Both the position numbers and the translations under genes were made by a program. The notes beneath the pieces were generated by a model, which made no database searches, had not been told where the DNA came from, and saw only the letters and a list, made by a program, of their open reading frames with translations. A stretch of DNA of 29,620 bases from a virus, in the IMG/VR virus record IMGVR_UViG_3300030104_002584, positions 1 to 29,620 of that record; one strand, written 5' to 3'. This document shows, one piece after another, positions 11,954 through 19,315 of the stretch; position 1 is the first letter of the stretch, and each line of letters begins with the position of its first letter.

Positions 11954-14051
11954 CAACTGTTTACGTTGTGGGTTGTTTGAGGATAGTAAGTCTTACAAGT
12001 TAGGCTATAAGAAATTACAATCAGGTAAAAAGAATATACTTGTTATATTGGAAACACCATCACAACTGTATGACACACGAGGTAAGATGAAAGGTAGCCA
12101 GGTGTGGGATGTCTTACAAGAACTGTGCAGTAAATGGTTAGGAGATTTTGCTGTGTATATTACACATGCTACACGTTGTAGACAAGCCGAGGGTAAGATA
12201 AAGATTGCCGCTATCAGGCAGTGCTTACCATTCTTACAAGAAGACATAGATAAAATTAAACCTGTTACTATCATTACCTTTGGTGATGCAGGTAAACAAG
12301 CATGTAAAGAGTTAGATATAGAGTGTCACTCAGCTCCTGTAATTGTAGGTGGTGGTCAATCAAGTGTGGTCGAGACATTAAACAGGGTGTATCATGAACT
12401 ACATAACATCCTTGAGCCTATACCTTTGACTACAAATCTATCTCGTATTTTATTACAGGCTAATAAGACAAAAGAAATTAGCTTAGACTTTGAGTGGAAT
12501 CCAGACACAGGTGTAGCTCACTCAGTAGGGTTAGCTGCAGGTAGTATAGCAGGTGGTTTTATCTTGGATGCTCACACTAACAAAGCTATAAAGAATTTAT
12601 TTATTGACCCACGTATGACAATCATTGGGCACAACATAGCAGAGGATTGCCGTAGAGTTATCGACCACATAGGTAACAACATTAGATGTCAGTTTGTTGA
12701 TACGTTGTTACTGAAGCGGGAACTTGTATTCAACTTAAGGCAGGGTGGGTTAAAGTATTTTGCTGAGAAATATTTAATGTTAACTAAGTACTGGGATGGT
12801 ATTACAGTAGAGGATTTTGCATCACCTACTCCTAAGCTACTACGATATACAGGTGGAGACGCATGGGCTACGCTATCTTTGTATCGTAGGTTTAAATCAG
12901 ATTTCCCAAACGAGTGGGATTACATGCAAGAGGCTAGGTATATAGATATGGATATGATTTTACCAGTAGCTTACATGGTACACGGAGGTATCAAGATAGA
13001 TAGGAAGAAACTAGCTAGTAAGGTGGGTACACTCAGACGTAAAGAAGCTAAGATATCAGCTGAGCTTACTAAGAAGTATAAGATAAACCCATCAAGCCCA
13101 TTGCAAGTATTAGAATTATTAAAAAAACGTAAGCATAAAATTAAATCAACAGGTGTTGAGGTACTAAGTAAACTAAACGACCAAGTAGCTACTGACATAC
13201 TAGAGTACAGAAAGATAAGTAAGTTAATGACTACGTACTTAGACAAGTTGCCGAACATGGTAGATACGGATGACTTGATACATTGCAATCTACATTTAGC
13301 TAATACAATTACAGGTCGTATGAGTAGTAGTAATCCAAACATGCAGAACATACCGCCTGAGGTACGTCCTATATTCTCTAGTGTATTTGAGGAAGATGGT
13401 AACCTAGTTACAGTAGACGCTAGTCAAAGCGAACTACGTTGTCTTGCTTACCTGAGTGGTAGTAAGTATCTAATTGATTCATACAATGAGGGGACTGACA
13501 TGCACACCTTAGTATCTAAGTTAGCAGGTATATCACGTAAGAATGCTAAGGTATTAAACTTTGCATTTGTATATGGCTCATCAGAGTACGGGTTAGTCAC
13601 TCAGTTAATACAATCAGGATTAAAGAAACGAGAGGCTGACACTACTGTTAAAAGTTTTATTGATACTATGAACAAGCTGGGTATCAAAGATTATCAGAAC
13701 AAGTTACTTGCCAAGGCTAAGAAATTAGGTTATATTTATTCTCCATATGGTCGTGTTGGTACTAGACTTAATCCTACTCAAGTAATAAATTTTCCTATTC
13801 AATCGTTTAGTGCTGACTTGAATAAGATGAGAATTATATATGTCTTCAATAGATTAAGAGAAGAAAAACTTATATCTCGTATATGGTTAGAGTTCCATGA
13901 CGCTATGGAGTTAGACATATACAAGCCTGAACAAGAACAAGTATTTAATATTGTAAACGAATTGGACTTAACAATACCAGACGTATTGTCTAAGGACATA
14001 TCAATTAAATTGCCGCTAGACATTAAAGAGAATGGTGTCAATTGGCAGTAA
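11910..14051 (+). CDS. polA: Family A DNA polymerase with N-terminal Fe-S UDG-like domain
   Basis: A 713-residue protein from the ATG at 11910 (GGAG nearby). Residues 16-165 resemble family-4 uracil-DNA glycosylases. Four cysteines are spaced as iron-sulfur ligands, C17-x2-C20 and C90-x14-C105, with VYITHATRCRQ and a second-half TIITFGDAG strand. The glycosylase motif A is altered (LETPS), and the usual HPS-type loop is not seen. A 3'-5' exonuclease follows: D193-x-E195, N242-x3-D246, Y313-x3-D317. The polymerase has motif A D503 (DASQSELR), motif B R543, K547, F551 and Y555, and motif C H663-D664 with A665 in place of the usual Glu. The residue equivalent to E. coli Pol I F762 is F551. It is the phage replicase, working with the adjacent helicase and primase. 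Confidence 0.95.
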   Translation: MTYTLRKKKHPNKPDNCLRCGLFEDSKSYKLGYKKLQSGKKNILVILETPSQLYDTRGKMKGSQVWDVLQELCSKWLGDFAVYITHATRCRQAEGKIKIAAIRQCLPFLQEDIDKIKPVTIITFGDAGKQACKELDIECHSAPVIVGGGQSSVVETLNRVYHELHNILEPIPLTTNLSRILLQANKTKEISLDFEWNPDTGVAHSVGLAAGSIAGGFILDAHTNKAIKNLFIDPRMTIIGHNIAEDCRRVIDHIGNNIRCQFVDTLLLKRELVFNLRQGGLKYFAEKYLMLTKYWDGITVEDFASPTPKLLRYTGGDAWATLSLYRRFKSDFPNEWDYMQEARYIDMDMILPVAYMVHGGIKIDRKKLASKVGTLRRKEAKISAELTKKYKINPSSPLQVLELLKKRKHKIKSTGVEVLSKLNDQVATDILEYRKISKLMTTYLDKLPNMVDTDDLIHCNLHLANTITGRMSSSNPNMQNIPPEVRPIFSSVFEEDGNLVTVDASQSELRCLAYLSGSKYLIDSYNEGTDMHTLVSKLAGISRKNAKVLNFAFVYGSSEYGLVTQLIQSGLKKREADTTVKSFIDTMNKLGIKDYQNKLLAKAKKLGYIYSPYGRVGTRLNPTQVINFPIQSFSADLNKMRIIYVFNRLREEKLISRIWLEFHDAMELDIYKPEQEQVFNIVNELDLTIPDVLSKDISIKLPLDIKENGVNWQ

Positions 14052-14064
14052 GGAGGGCAGTTTT

Positions 14065-14382
14065 ATGCCAAGTTCATACAAACCCAGAGCAGGTAGGGTT
14101 GCACCAAGACCAACTAGTCTAAACGCTAGTGCAGCTGAGCCAACTGGACAAGCTACTTCTCAACAGAGTGAGGAAAAAGCTAAGTTAATTCCATGTGGAG
14201 GTGGTTGGAAAACCAATTGGGGTTATTCCTGTCAGGTCACACTAAACGGCATGTCATACAAAGTCATGGCGTTCTGGAATAACAAACCGAAGGGGTCAAA
14301 TCCACCAGCTATTAATTTCACTATACGTGAAACTGATATGGAAGGTACGGAAGCACCTGTTCGTGAGGAGTACAATGGGTAA
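14065..14382 (+). CDS. Small protein downstream of polymerase; possible ssDNA-binding or accessory factor
   Basis: The 105-residue product starts at the ATG at 14065 behind AAGGAGGG. Starting at 14032 would place it inside the polymerase gene. The first 45 residues are disordered, rich in A, S, P and Q. A compact beta-like part follows: CGGGWKTNWGYSCQVTLNGMSYKVMAFWNNKPKGSNPPAINFTIRE. Aromatic residues on strands and the place between replicase and nuclease would suit a small single-strand-binding or accessory protein, but no OB-fold signature can be claimed. The GGWKTN string also occurs in the protein at 7135. Confidence 0.65.
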   Translation: MPSSYKPRAGRVAPRPTSLNASAAEPTGQATSQQSEEKAKLIPCGGGWKTNWGYSCQVTLNGMSYKVMAFWNNKPKGSNPPAINFTIRETDMEGTEAPVREEYNG

Positions 14383-15187
14383 CACCATTAAGTCACTCAT
14401 TAAAAATCCAGATGCATTCTATGAAGATTTAGATGCTGGTGTTAACCAGGTATTAGATATAGAATTTGATGCACGTTTCGAAGAATGGAAAGCAAGGGGT
14501 ACGGACACACAAGTCCGTGCCTCCAGTCTAGGTACTTGTATTAGACAAGCTTACTATTCTTTTAATGACCAAGCACAGCGTAGTCCTGTCACCGACCCGA
14601 TGGCACGAAGACGTATGTACATGGGGTTTGTTAACGAAGAGATTATGGGAAAAATTATTGACAAGATACCAGGTGAAACCTTTGGGCTTACTAGTGTAGA
14701 ACAAAATAGTTTTCCTATACATGTAGAGCAGAAAGATGATGAAGACATACACCCTGCTGCTACTACAGATTTTGTTAAGATATTAAAAGACAAAGACGAC
14801 ACGCACTACATACCTATAGAATTAAAATCAACTGATGTGTACAAATGGAAAGACTTTACCTATTGGAAATATCATTTGAAACAATTACTACTATGGATAT
14901 ACTGTGCAAAAGAAAATGGATTAAAGATTCCATACGGCATATTACTGTATACACGTAGAAGTACTATGGAAATGAAATCAGTTATCATAGCTGTCGATAC
15001 TGTGTACTCTAAGATGGGTAAGGTATGTGAAAGTTATGACCATTGGAGACCATTCATACATGATTTAATTGCTAGACTTAAGTGGTCTATTAGAGAGCAT
15101 GTAGTACCAGAGAAGCCTACGGATGTACCTCAATACATTTGTAAGACTTGTCCGCACTTAGGTAAATGTTTGAATGATGAGAACTAA
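14375..15187 (+). CDS. Cas4-like PD-(D/E)XK exonuclease with Fe-S cysteines
   Basis: A 270-residue protein from the ATG at 14375 (GAGGAG upstream, 8-nt overlap with the previous gene). RecB/Cas4-type nuclease motifs are visible: D132 in AATTDFVKI and E149-x-K151 in YIPIELKST, then a KQLLLWIYC helix resembling the QxxxY motif. Four cysteines, C55 (SSLGTCIRQAYY) and C256-x2-C259-x5-C265 near the C-terminus, match the iron-sulfur cluster of Cas4 and AddB-type nucleases. Such phage enzymes resect DNA ends for recombination or repair, or degrade host DNA. There is no CRISPR array or other cas gene, so this is not part of a CRISPR locus. The stop overlaps the next start (TAATG). Confidence 0.85.
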   Translation: MGNTIKSLIKNPDAFYEDLDAGVNQVLDIEFDARFEEWKARGTDTQVRASSLGTCIRQAYYSFNDQAQRSPVTDPMARRRMYMGFVNEEIMGKIIDKIPGETFGLTSVEQNSFPIHVEQKDDEDIHPAATTDFVKILKDKDDTHYIPIELKSTDVYKWKDFTYWKYHLKQLLLWIYCAKENGLKIPYGILLYTRRSTMEMKSVIIAVDTVYSKMGKVCESYDHWRPFIHDLIARLKWSIREHVVPEKPTDVPQYICKTCPHLGKCLNDEN

Positions 15188-15546
15188 TGGTAAATAAAAG
15201 ATATCAAGCAGGATACAGGTTTGAAAAGAGGGTAGCTAACCAAGTAAGGGAAATATTGGATAACCCTAGTATCCTGTATTACATTATAGAATCACGGGGT
15301 AGTAAAGGTAAGGCAGACATAGTGGTAGGTCTGTATCATAAGCCAACAGGAAATCGTTTTTGGTTTGGTATACAATGTAAGAAAGGTTATATATCTAAAC
15401 CAGAACAGGGTAGACTAGCGACAGCTGCTCGAAAAGAAAACGGTATGTTGTTGTTCTTTGCTACTCGTGATTCTGCAACTGGTAAAGTAATTTATAATCC
15501 CGACTTAAAGGAGTGGACTAAACAATGGGTAACCGAGACTATTTAG
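15187..15546 (+). CDS. Hjc-like Holliday-junction resolvase / PD-(D/E)XK nuclease
   Basis: This 119-residue protein has the compact plan of archaeal-type Hjc resolvases: E13 in AGYRFEKRV, then SRGSKGKADIVVG with D44, then GIQCKKG with Q63-x-K65. These enzymes cut four-way DNA junctions. In a phage this resolves branched replicating DNA before packaging. It is translated from a TAATG junction with the Cas4-like gene and overlaps the next gene by 22 nt, so the nucleases form a coupled set. A branch-specific endonuclease with another preferred substrate is the alternative. Confidence 0.8.
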   Translation: MVNKRYQAGYRFEKRVANQVREILDNPSILYYIIESRGSKGKADIVVGLYHKPTGNRFWFGIQCKKGYISKPEQGRLATAARKENGMLLFFATRDSATGKVIYNPDLKEWTKQWVTETI

Positions 15547-16052
15547 ATATGTTAAAACGATTAGGCATTATATGTTTAATCGGTAAGGATAAATTTGGAG
15601 TAGCTGTATCAACAGGCAGTTTATTCTTAGACAGTAGGTTGTCTTACTTATCTAAGTTACTTCACTTGATTGATAAAAATTGGGATGAGTTAAATCTACA
15701 TAGGTTCTTACCCGAAGATATGGACACATCTGACTTCTTAAATTTTTTACACGAGGCTAAATTAGAATACGTAAATAAAGAAACGTATTTACATATGACA
15801 TACAAACAAGTATTAAAACCAAACGGTATTAGTTTATATGAGTTACCTAGTGTATATAACTATGAATCAATTAACAAAGAAAAGACTAGACTTTATTACA
15901 ATTTAATTCCAGACAAAATTGTATATGTATTACAACGTATACAAATTCCTAAACTCTTTATCACTAAATTTCATCTCTATTGTACGACAACTGAATGGTC
16001 TGAGTTAGAAAATTTACTTGTAAAAAGTTCACGAATATACGGAGAGGAATAA
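15525..16052 (+). CDS. Unknown protein, 175 residues
   Basis: No family is recognised. It starts behind AAGGAG within the end of the resolvase gene. It is alpha/beta with aromatic residues, an N-terminal strand pair (LGIICLIGKDKFGVAVS), a helical middle with LSKLLHLIDKNWDELNLHRF, and a C-terminal part with RLYYNLIPDKIVYVLQRIQIPKLFITKF. A short resemblance of the C-terminus to thymidylate synthase ThyX was considered but lacks the required motif. The stop overlaps the next start (TAATG). Codon use is more AT-rich than in the small early genes. Confidence 0.7.
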   Translation: MGNRDYLDMLKRLGIICLIGKDKFGVAVSTGSLFLDSRLSYLSKLLHLIDKNWDELNLHRFLPEDMDTSDFLNFLHEAKLEYVNKETYLHMTYKQVLKPNGISLYELPSVYNYESINKEKTRLYYNLIPDKIVYVLQRIQIPKLFITKFHLYCTTTEWSELENLLVKSSRIYGEE

Positions 16053-16549
16053 TGAAAGTTGTCTTAGCTAAATTAACTGATGTATTTATATTAAAAGATT
16101 ATTTTTCTATGGATACAGATGTAGAAAGAGAAACAGCTTTAATTAAATTTTATATTGACCTAGCGTCAGTTGGATTAAAAGATAAAACAATTGGTAGCTT
16201 GATTGCATTAATAGCAGCGGGACATGCAAAGATATATTTTATTGATGGGTATCATGAGAATGTATTTTATAGATGTCAGATGTTATTTGCTAATATGTTA
16301 CGCACCATACTAGGCGAAGGTTTGACCAAAAGTTTATTAGCAGGTAGTATTATATATAGAAAGGTTGATTCCTATTTAGATTTACAAAATACTTTTATTG
16401 AACTATCTAATGAATCAAAATTAAATGAAGACGAAGTTATAAATATAAATGAAACGACCTGGAAAGATTATGTTGCAGAAACGTATCCTAATCTATACGA
16501 AGATAAGTATAGAGTTTTTGCAGAAGACTTTGACGAAGTACTAAACTGA
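16052..16549 (+). CDS. Unknown protein, 165 residues, last gene of rightward operon
   Basis: No family is recognised. The protein is helical with an acidic C-terminus (NETTWKDYVAETYPNLYEDK, FAEDFDEVLN). Residues about 45-62 (IGSLIALIAAGHAKIYFI) are hydrophobic but too mixed to be a sure membrane segment. It is translated from a TAATG junction with GGAGAGG upstream. The gene is followed after 55 nt by an intrinsic terminator, so it closes the early transcript. Confidence 0.7.
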   Translation: MKVVLAKLTDVFILKDYFSMDTDVERETALIKFYIDLASVGLKDKTIGSLIALIAAGHAKIYFIDGYHENVFYRCQMLFANMLRTILGEGLTKSLLAGSIIYRKVDSYLDLQNTFIELSNESKLNEDEVININETTWKDYVAETYPNLYEDKYRVFAEDFDEVLN

Positions 16550-16604
16550 GGGTAATCTTACAATTGTCATCTCCTTGGGACATTATCTTCAGTTAGTACC
16601 AACA

Positions 16605-16647
16605 GTGGGTAGTACTAAACACCTCAGTGCTACTCACTTTTTCTTTT
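16605..16647 (+). terminator. Intrinsic terminator at the convergent junction
   Basis: A 12-bp stem (GTGGGTAGTACT with AGTGCTACTCAC, two G-U pairs) with a 9-nt loop is followed by TTTTTCTTTT. It stops rightward transcription. Its 3' half overlaps the end of the converging leftward gene at 16630. No matching T-run exists for the other direction. Confidence 0.8.
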
Positions 16648-16908
16648 ACGAGATTGAAAACTATTGTTAACTACTAAGCTTTCGGCAATACGTTCAAACG
16701 CTCTTACTTTACGCTCACTTAATACATTAGATTGTACTTGTGCCTCAGCCATCTTCTCTAAGTTTCTTTCTATACCACGTACAATTTCTTTAGTTCCATT
16801 TTGTAAGTTACTTGGTTGATGTTTAACCATAAACCACATAACTAAACCTAACATACCCATGCTAGGTGCTTGTGATAATAAACTATTTATAATTTCTAAG
16901 TCTCCCAT
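16630..16908 (-). CDS. Small membrane protein, candidate holin
   Basis: A 92-residue protein with one hydrophobic segment at about residues 14-28 (APSMGMLGLVMWFMV). A charged helix (GIERNLEKMAEAQVQSNVLSERKVRAFERIAESL) and a basic tail (RKRKSE) follow. The short N-terminus, single span and charged C-terminus resemble class II or III-like small holins, which set lysis timing. The upstream gene, whose stop overlaps its start (TAATG), encodes a similar one-span protein, so the two could be a holin and partner. Membrane anchoring is clear, but the lysis role is inference. Confidence 0.55.
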   Translation of the reverse strand: MGDLEIINSLLSQAPSMGMLGLVMWFMVKHQPSNLQNGTKEIVRGIERNLEKMAEAQVQSNVLSERKVRAFERIAESLVVNNSFQSRKRKSE

Positions 16909-17147
16909 TATCTGCTACCTAGTGGATTGTTTAGCCCGTTCCTAAACTCATCTAGTTTAGCTTCTAATACTTCAAGTTTTTTGTCTAAGATAGCTACATC
17001 TTTTTGTAACTCTTCGATAGTATCACTACCTACAGCAGCAGACACAGCATCTAATCTAGTATTAAACTCTCCCCAAGCATAAAATCCACCACCTATAGCA
17101 GACACTACTCCAATAACCATTGCGTATTTTTGTAATTTATCTAGCAT
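16908..17147 (-). CDS. Small membrane protein with coiled coil
   Basis: A 79-residue protein with a membrane span at residues about 8-25 (YAMVIGVVSAIGGGFYAW). A regular coiled coil (EELQKDVAILDKKLEVLEAKLDEF, residues about 45-68) follows. It overlaps the end of the upstream 508-residue gene by 11 nt and uses the AGGAGG in it. The layout of one anchor plus a coiled coil is spanin-like, but a better spanin pair lies at 2144-2546. It may be a holin partner or an anchor for the membrane gene downstream. Function is unproven. Confidence 0.6.
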   Translation of the reverse strand: MLDKLQKYAMVIGVVSAIGGGFYAWGEFNTRLDAVSAAVGSDTIEELQKDVAILDKKLEVLEAKLDEFRNGLNNPLGSR

Positions 17148-18663
17148 GTTGCCTCCTCATATTATATAATTCTGTTTCTAATTGTATACGTTTAAGTCTA
17201 GCATCTTGTACTTTACGTTGGTATTTAAGTACAGGGTCGTTGCCTGACATAGCTATTAACTTATTGTTTTGTTCTGTATATACATCAACTGCATACTCAT
17301 CTAGTGTTCGTGTATCAGTATAAGTATTGCCTTGATATAGTTGACGTGTATCAAACAAGTTTGCATTTTGATTAGTATAAGATGATAAGTCAGCTTGAGT
17401 TTGAGTTAACGCTCTTGCAGCAACCACGCTTACAATTTGTAATTGTTTACTTACTGATGCTACAGTAGCTGATACCTTAGCCTCAACATCTGACACATCA
17501 ACTGAGAACTCTTGTGTTGTTACCTCAACGTCTGTATCTACGGACGACTCCACTTCAGATTCTTCTTTAACTTCTTCCACCTTGGCTGTGCTAGTCTCAG
17601 TAGGTTTGTCTTCCACGACCGACTCTTCTGACTCAGTTGGTATCTCGCTAACTTTAGTTGTTGATGTAGGTTCATTTGGTTCATTGACTTCTTCTTCCTC
17701 CATTGCTATGATTTCTTCTTCTGTAACTGTACTTGGTAATTCTTCTTGTGTTTCTTCTGGTTCTTCAACTATTTCTGGTCCTCCGAAAACTTGTAGTATC
17801 TCGACTTCCTCGAACTCCTCTTCCAGCTCCTCGAAAGCTTCCTCCAGGTTCGGCAAAGGTGTGAGTTCTTCTAGGGCTAGTTCTTCTAGCACTTCGAATT
17901 CTTCTATAATCTCTATCGGTATTTCCATTATCGGAACAAATGTCGGTTCTTCGAATTGTTCTTCCCATTCATAAAACTCCTCTATAATTTCTATAATCTC
18001 TTCTATAACTTCTGGTTGTACTACTACGTTGTCATATGTCATAGTAAGTTTAGCACCAAGCAAGTTAGGTCCACCAAGATTAGTATTGTAAGTGTCATAT
18101 CCTAAGTCTACACCTTCCCATGCCCAGTAAAATTGATTACTGCCTGTGCCTGTATATGTAACACTGTCAGTATACTTATGTGCATTACTACCGTACCCTG
18201 CATCATTGTTACGTATTTGGTTTACAGTAGATAGTACATTACCATTTTTATCTAGTATGCTAACAGTAGTAGTGTAGGTATCTTGTCCTGGCTTAGCTTG
18301 ACCGCACTGCCAGTTAGAACCTTGGTACTCACAGTTCTGTACAATTGTAGTAGAGTTAAGTGTAACCCCATTGTTTAGTTTATCTTGGTCAGTAGTATCA
18401 TCCCCTGTAGTTATACCAACAAGTGAGCCTGTTACATTAATACCACCAGTACCTGTAGTCTCTAACTCTTGTCCCCAGTTTCGTATGTTACCTGTTGTGT
18501 TAAACCCATTAGTAGTTACATTGGGTATAGTAGAATCTACGCTCTGATAGTTACTAGCATTGTTAGTTCCGTTAGGTAACAAGTTGCCTGTAGTTATATC
18601 CTCAGCAAAACATGCCCAACCTATAACTAGGAAAGCTATAAAAGCATAGAACCAGTTAGTCAT
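17137..18663 (-). CDS. Exported protein with long glutamate-rich segment
   Basis: A 508-residue protein from the ATG at 18663. In-frame ATGs at 18669, 18675 and 18684 are alternatives. A Sec-type signal peptide is clear (NWFYAFIAFLVIGWACFA, then ED). Residues to about 210 are rich in N, T and G, with beta-like repeats and a cysteine pair. The next stretch of about 110 residues is dominated by E and I/V (EVIEEIIEIIEEFYEWEE and similar), encoded near 17680-18010 and partly more GC-rich than its surroundings. An S/T/E/V stretch, a helical part and a basic C-terminal coiled coil follow. It is probably exported or attached to the envelope. A virion role is possible given the operon. Function is unknown. 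Confidence 0.7.
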   Translation of the reverse strand: MTNWFYAFIAFLVIGWACFAEDITTGNLLPNGTNNASNYQSVDSTIPNVTTNGFNTTGNIRNWGQELETTGTGGINVTGSLVGITTGDDTTDQDKLNNGVTLNSTTIVQNCEYQGSNWQCGQAKPGQDTYTTTVSILDKNGNVLSTVNQIRNNDAGYGSNAHKYTDSVTYTGTGSNQFYWAWEGVDLGYDTYNTNLGGPNLLGAKLTMTYDNVVVQPEVIEEIIEIIEEFYEWEEQFEEPTFVPIMEIPIEIIEEFEVLEELALEELTPLPNLEEAFEELEEEFEEVEILQVFGGPEIVEEPEETQEELPSTVTEEEIIAMEEEEVNEPNEPTSTTKVSEIPTESEESVVEDKPTETSTAKVEEVKEESEVESSVDTDVEVTTQEFSVDVSDVEAKVSATVASVSKQLQIVSVVAARALTQTQADLSSYTNQNANLFDTRQLYQGNTYTDTRTLDEYAVDVYTEQNNKLIAMSGNDPVLKYQRKVQDARLKRIQLETELYNMRRQHAR

Positions 18664-19315
18664 TGTCATCACCATATAGTTCATACTCTGTGTTAACTCG
18701 TTTCTCTAATACTTTTTGTAACCTAGCATCTATACTAGCTCGTCTTCTTAGGTTCTTAATGTACTGTGTATAGTCTGGTCTTTCTACATCATATTTTTTC
18801 CACTGGTCTTTAGCTGCCTTACCTATCTGTCCTTCGAATGGACACGGTGTACCAGCATGGTCCATAGCACTAAAGATTCTATCGTCTTGGCATAGTATAG
18901 CTATAGCCGCAACCCGCATATTAAAGTCATACAATAACTTAGATAGTTTCATGCGTTCACAATTCTCATCGGTAAAGTATGTACCAGCAGCAACACCTAT
19001 TCCAGGGACTTGAACACCAGCACTAACACCAACAGTACACAAATCCTGGGAATACGAACTCATGCTTGGAGCACTGGCTGTTGGTACAGGTATGTCGTTT
19101 TTGTTGTTGTTGTTAGTAGAGTTATTGTGTGTAGTAGCGTTGGTCGTTGTGGAGGTTGTAGTGTTGGTTTGACCATCGTTGTTGTTTGTTGTTGTGGAGG
19201 TATACCCACCTGATATACTGGTGTTCGTCCCACTTGTATTTGTTTGTGTAGCAGTAGAGTTATCGGTTGCATAAGATGGTAGTGCTAATAATAAAAATAA
19301 TAATAAGTACTTCAT
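18656..19315 (-). CDS. Exported Thr/Asn-rich protein, unknown function
   Basis: A 219-residue protein with a signal peptide (KYLLLFLLLALPSYA, then TD). A stretch of about 55 residues made almost only of T, N, S and G follows, then a folded part. That part contains VGVSAGVQVPGIGVAAGTYF and two cysteine pairs (around CTVG/ENCERM and ILCQDD/TPCPFEG) that could form disulfides in the periplasm. The C-terminus is helical and basic. The stop overlaps the start of the next exported protein, so the two are likely partners. An envelope role is inferred. No family is recognised. Confidence 0.7.
   Translation of the reverse strand: MKYLLLFLLLALPSYATDNSTATQTNTSGTNTSISGGYTSTTTNNNDGQTNTTTSTTTNATTHNNSTNNNNKNDIPVPTASAPSMSSYSQDLCTVGVSAGVQVPGIGVAAGTYFTDENCERMKLSKLLYDFNMRVAAIAILCQDDRIFSAMDHAGTPCPFEGQIGKAAKDQWKKYDVERPDYTQYIKNLRRRASIDARLQKVLEKRVNTEYELYGDDND

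Noticed and set aside
14375-15187. Cas4-like gene as part of a CRISPR system
   Set aside because: There is no repeat-spacer array or other cas gene. Stand-alone Cas4-like nucleases are common in phages.
15498-15504. TCCCGAC half-site inside the resolvase gene
   Set aside because: Only one arm is present and no partner lies nearby, so it is expected by chance.
15945-16040. Resemblance of the C-terminus of the protein at 15525 to thymidylate synthase ThyX
   Set aside because: The RHR-x7-S-x-R signature and flavin-binding residues are absent.
17582-17974. Serine-rich + strand frame of 130 codons
   Set aside because: It is the antisense of the glutamate-rich block (GAA/GAG codons read as TTC/CTC and TCT/TCC). 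It has no ribosome site and its composition is a shadow.
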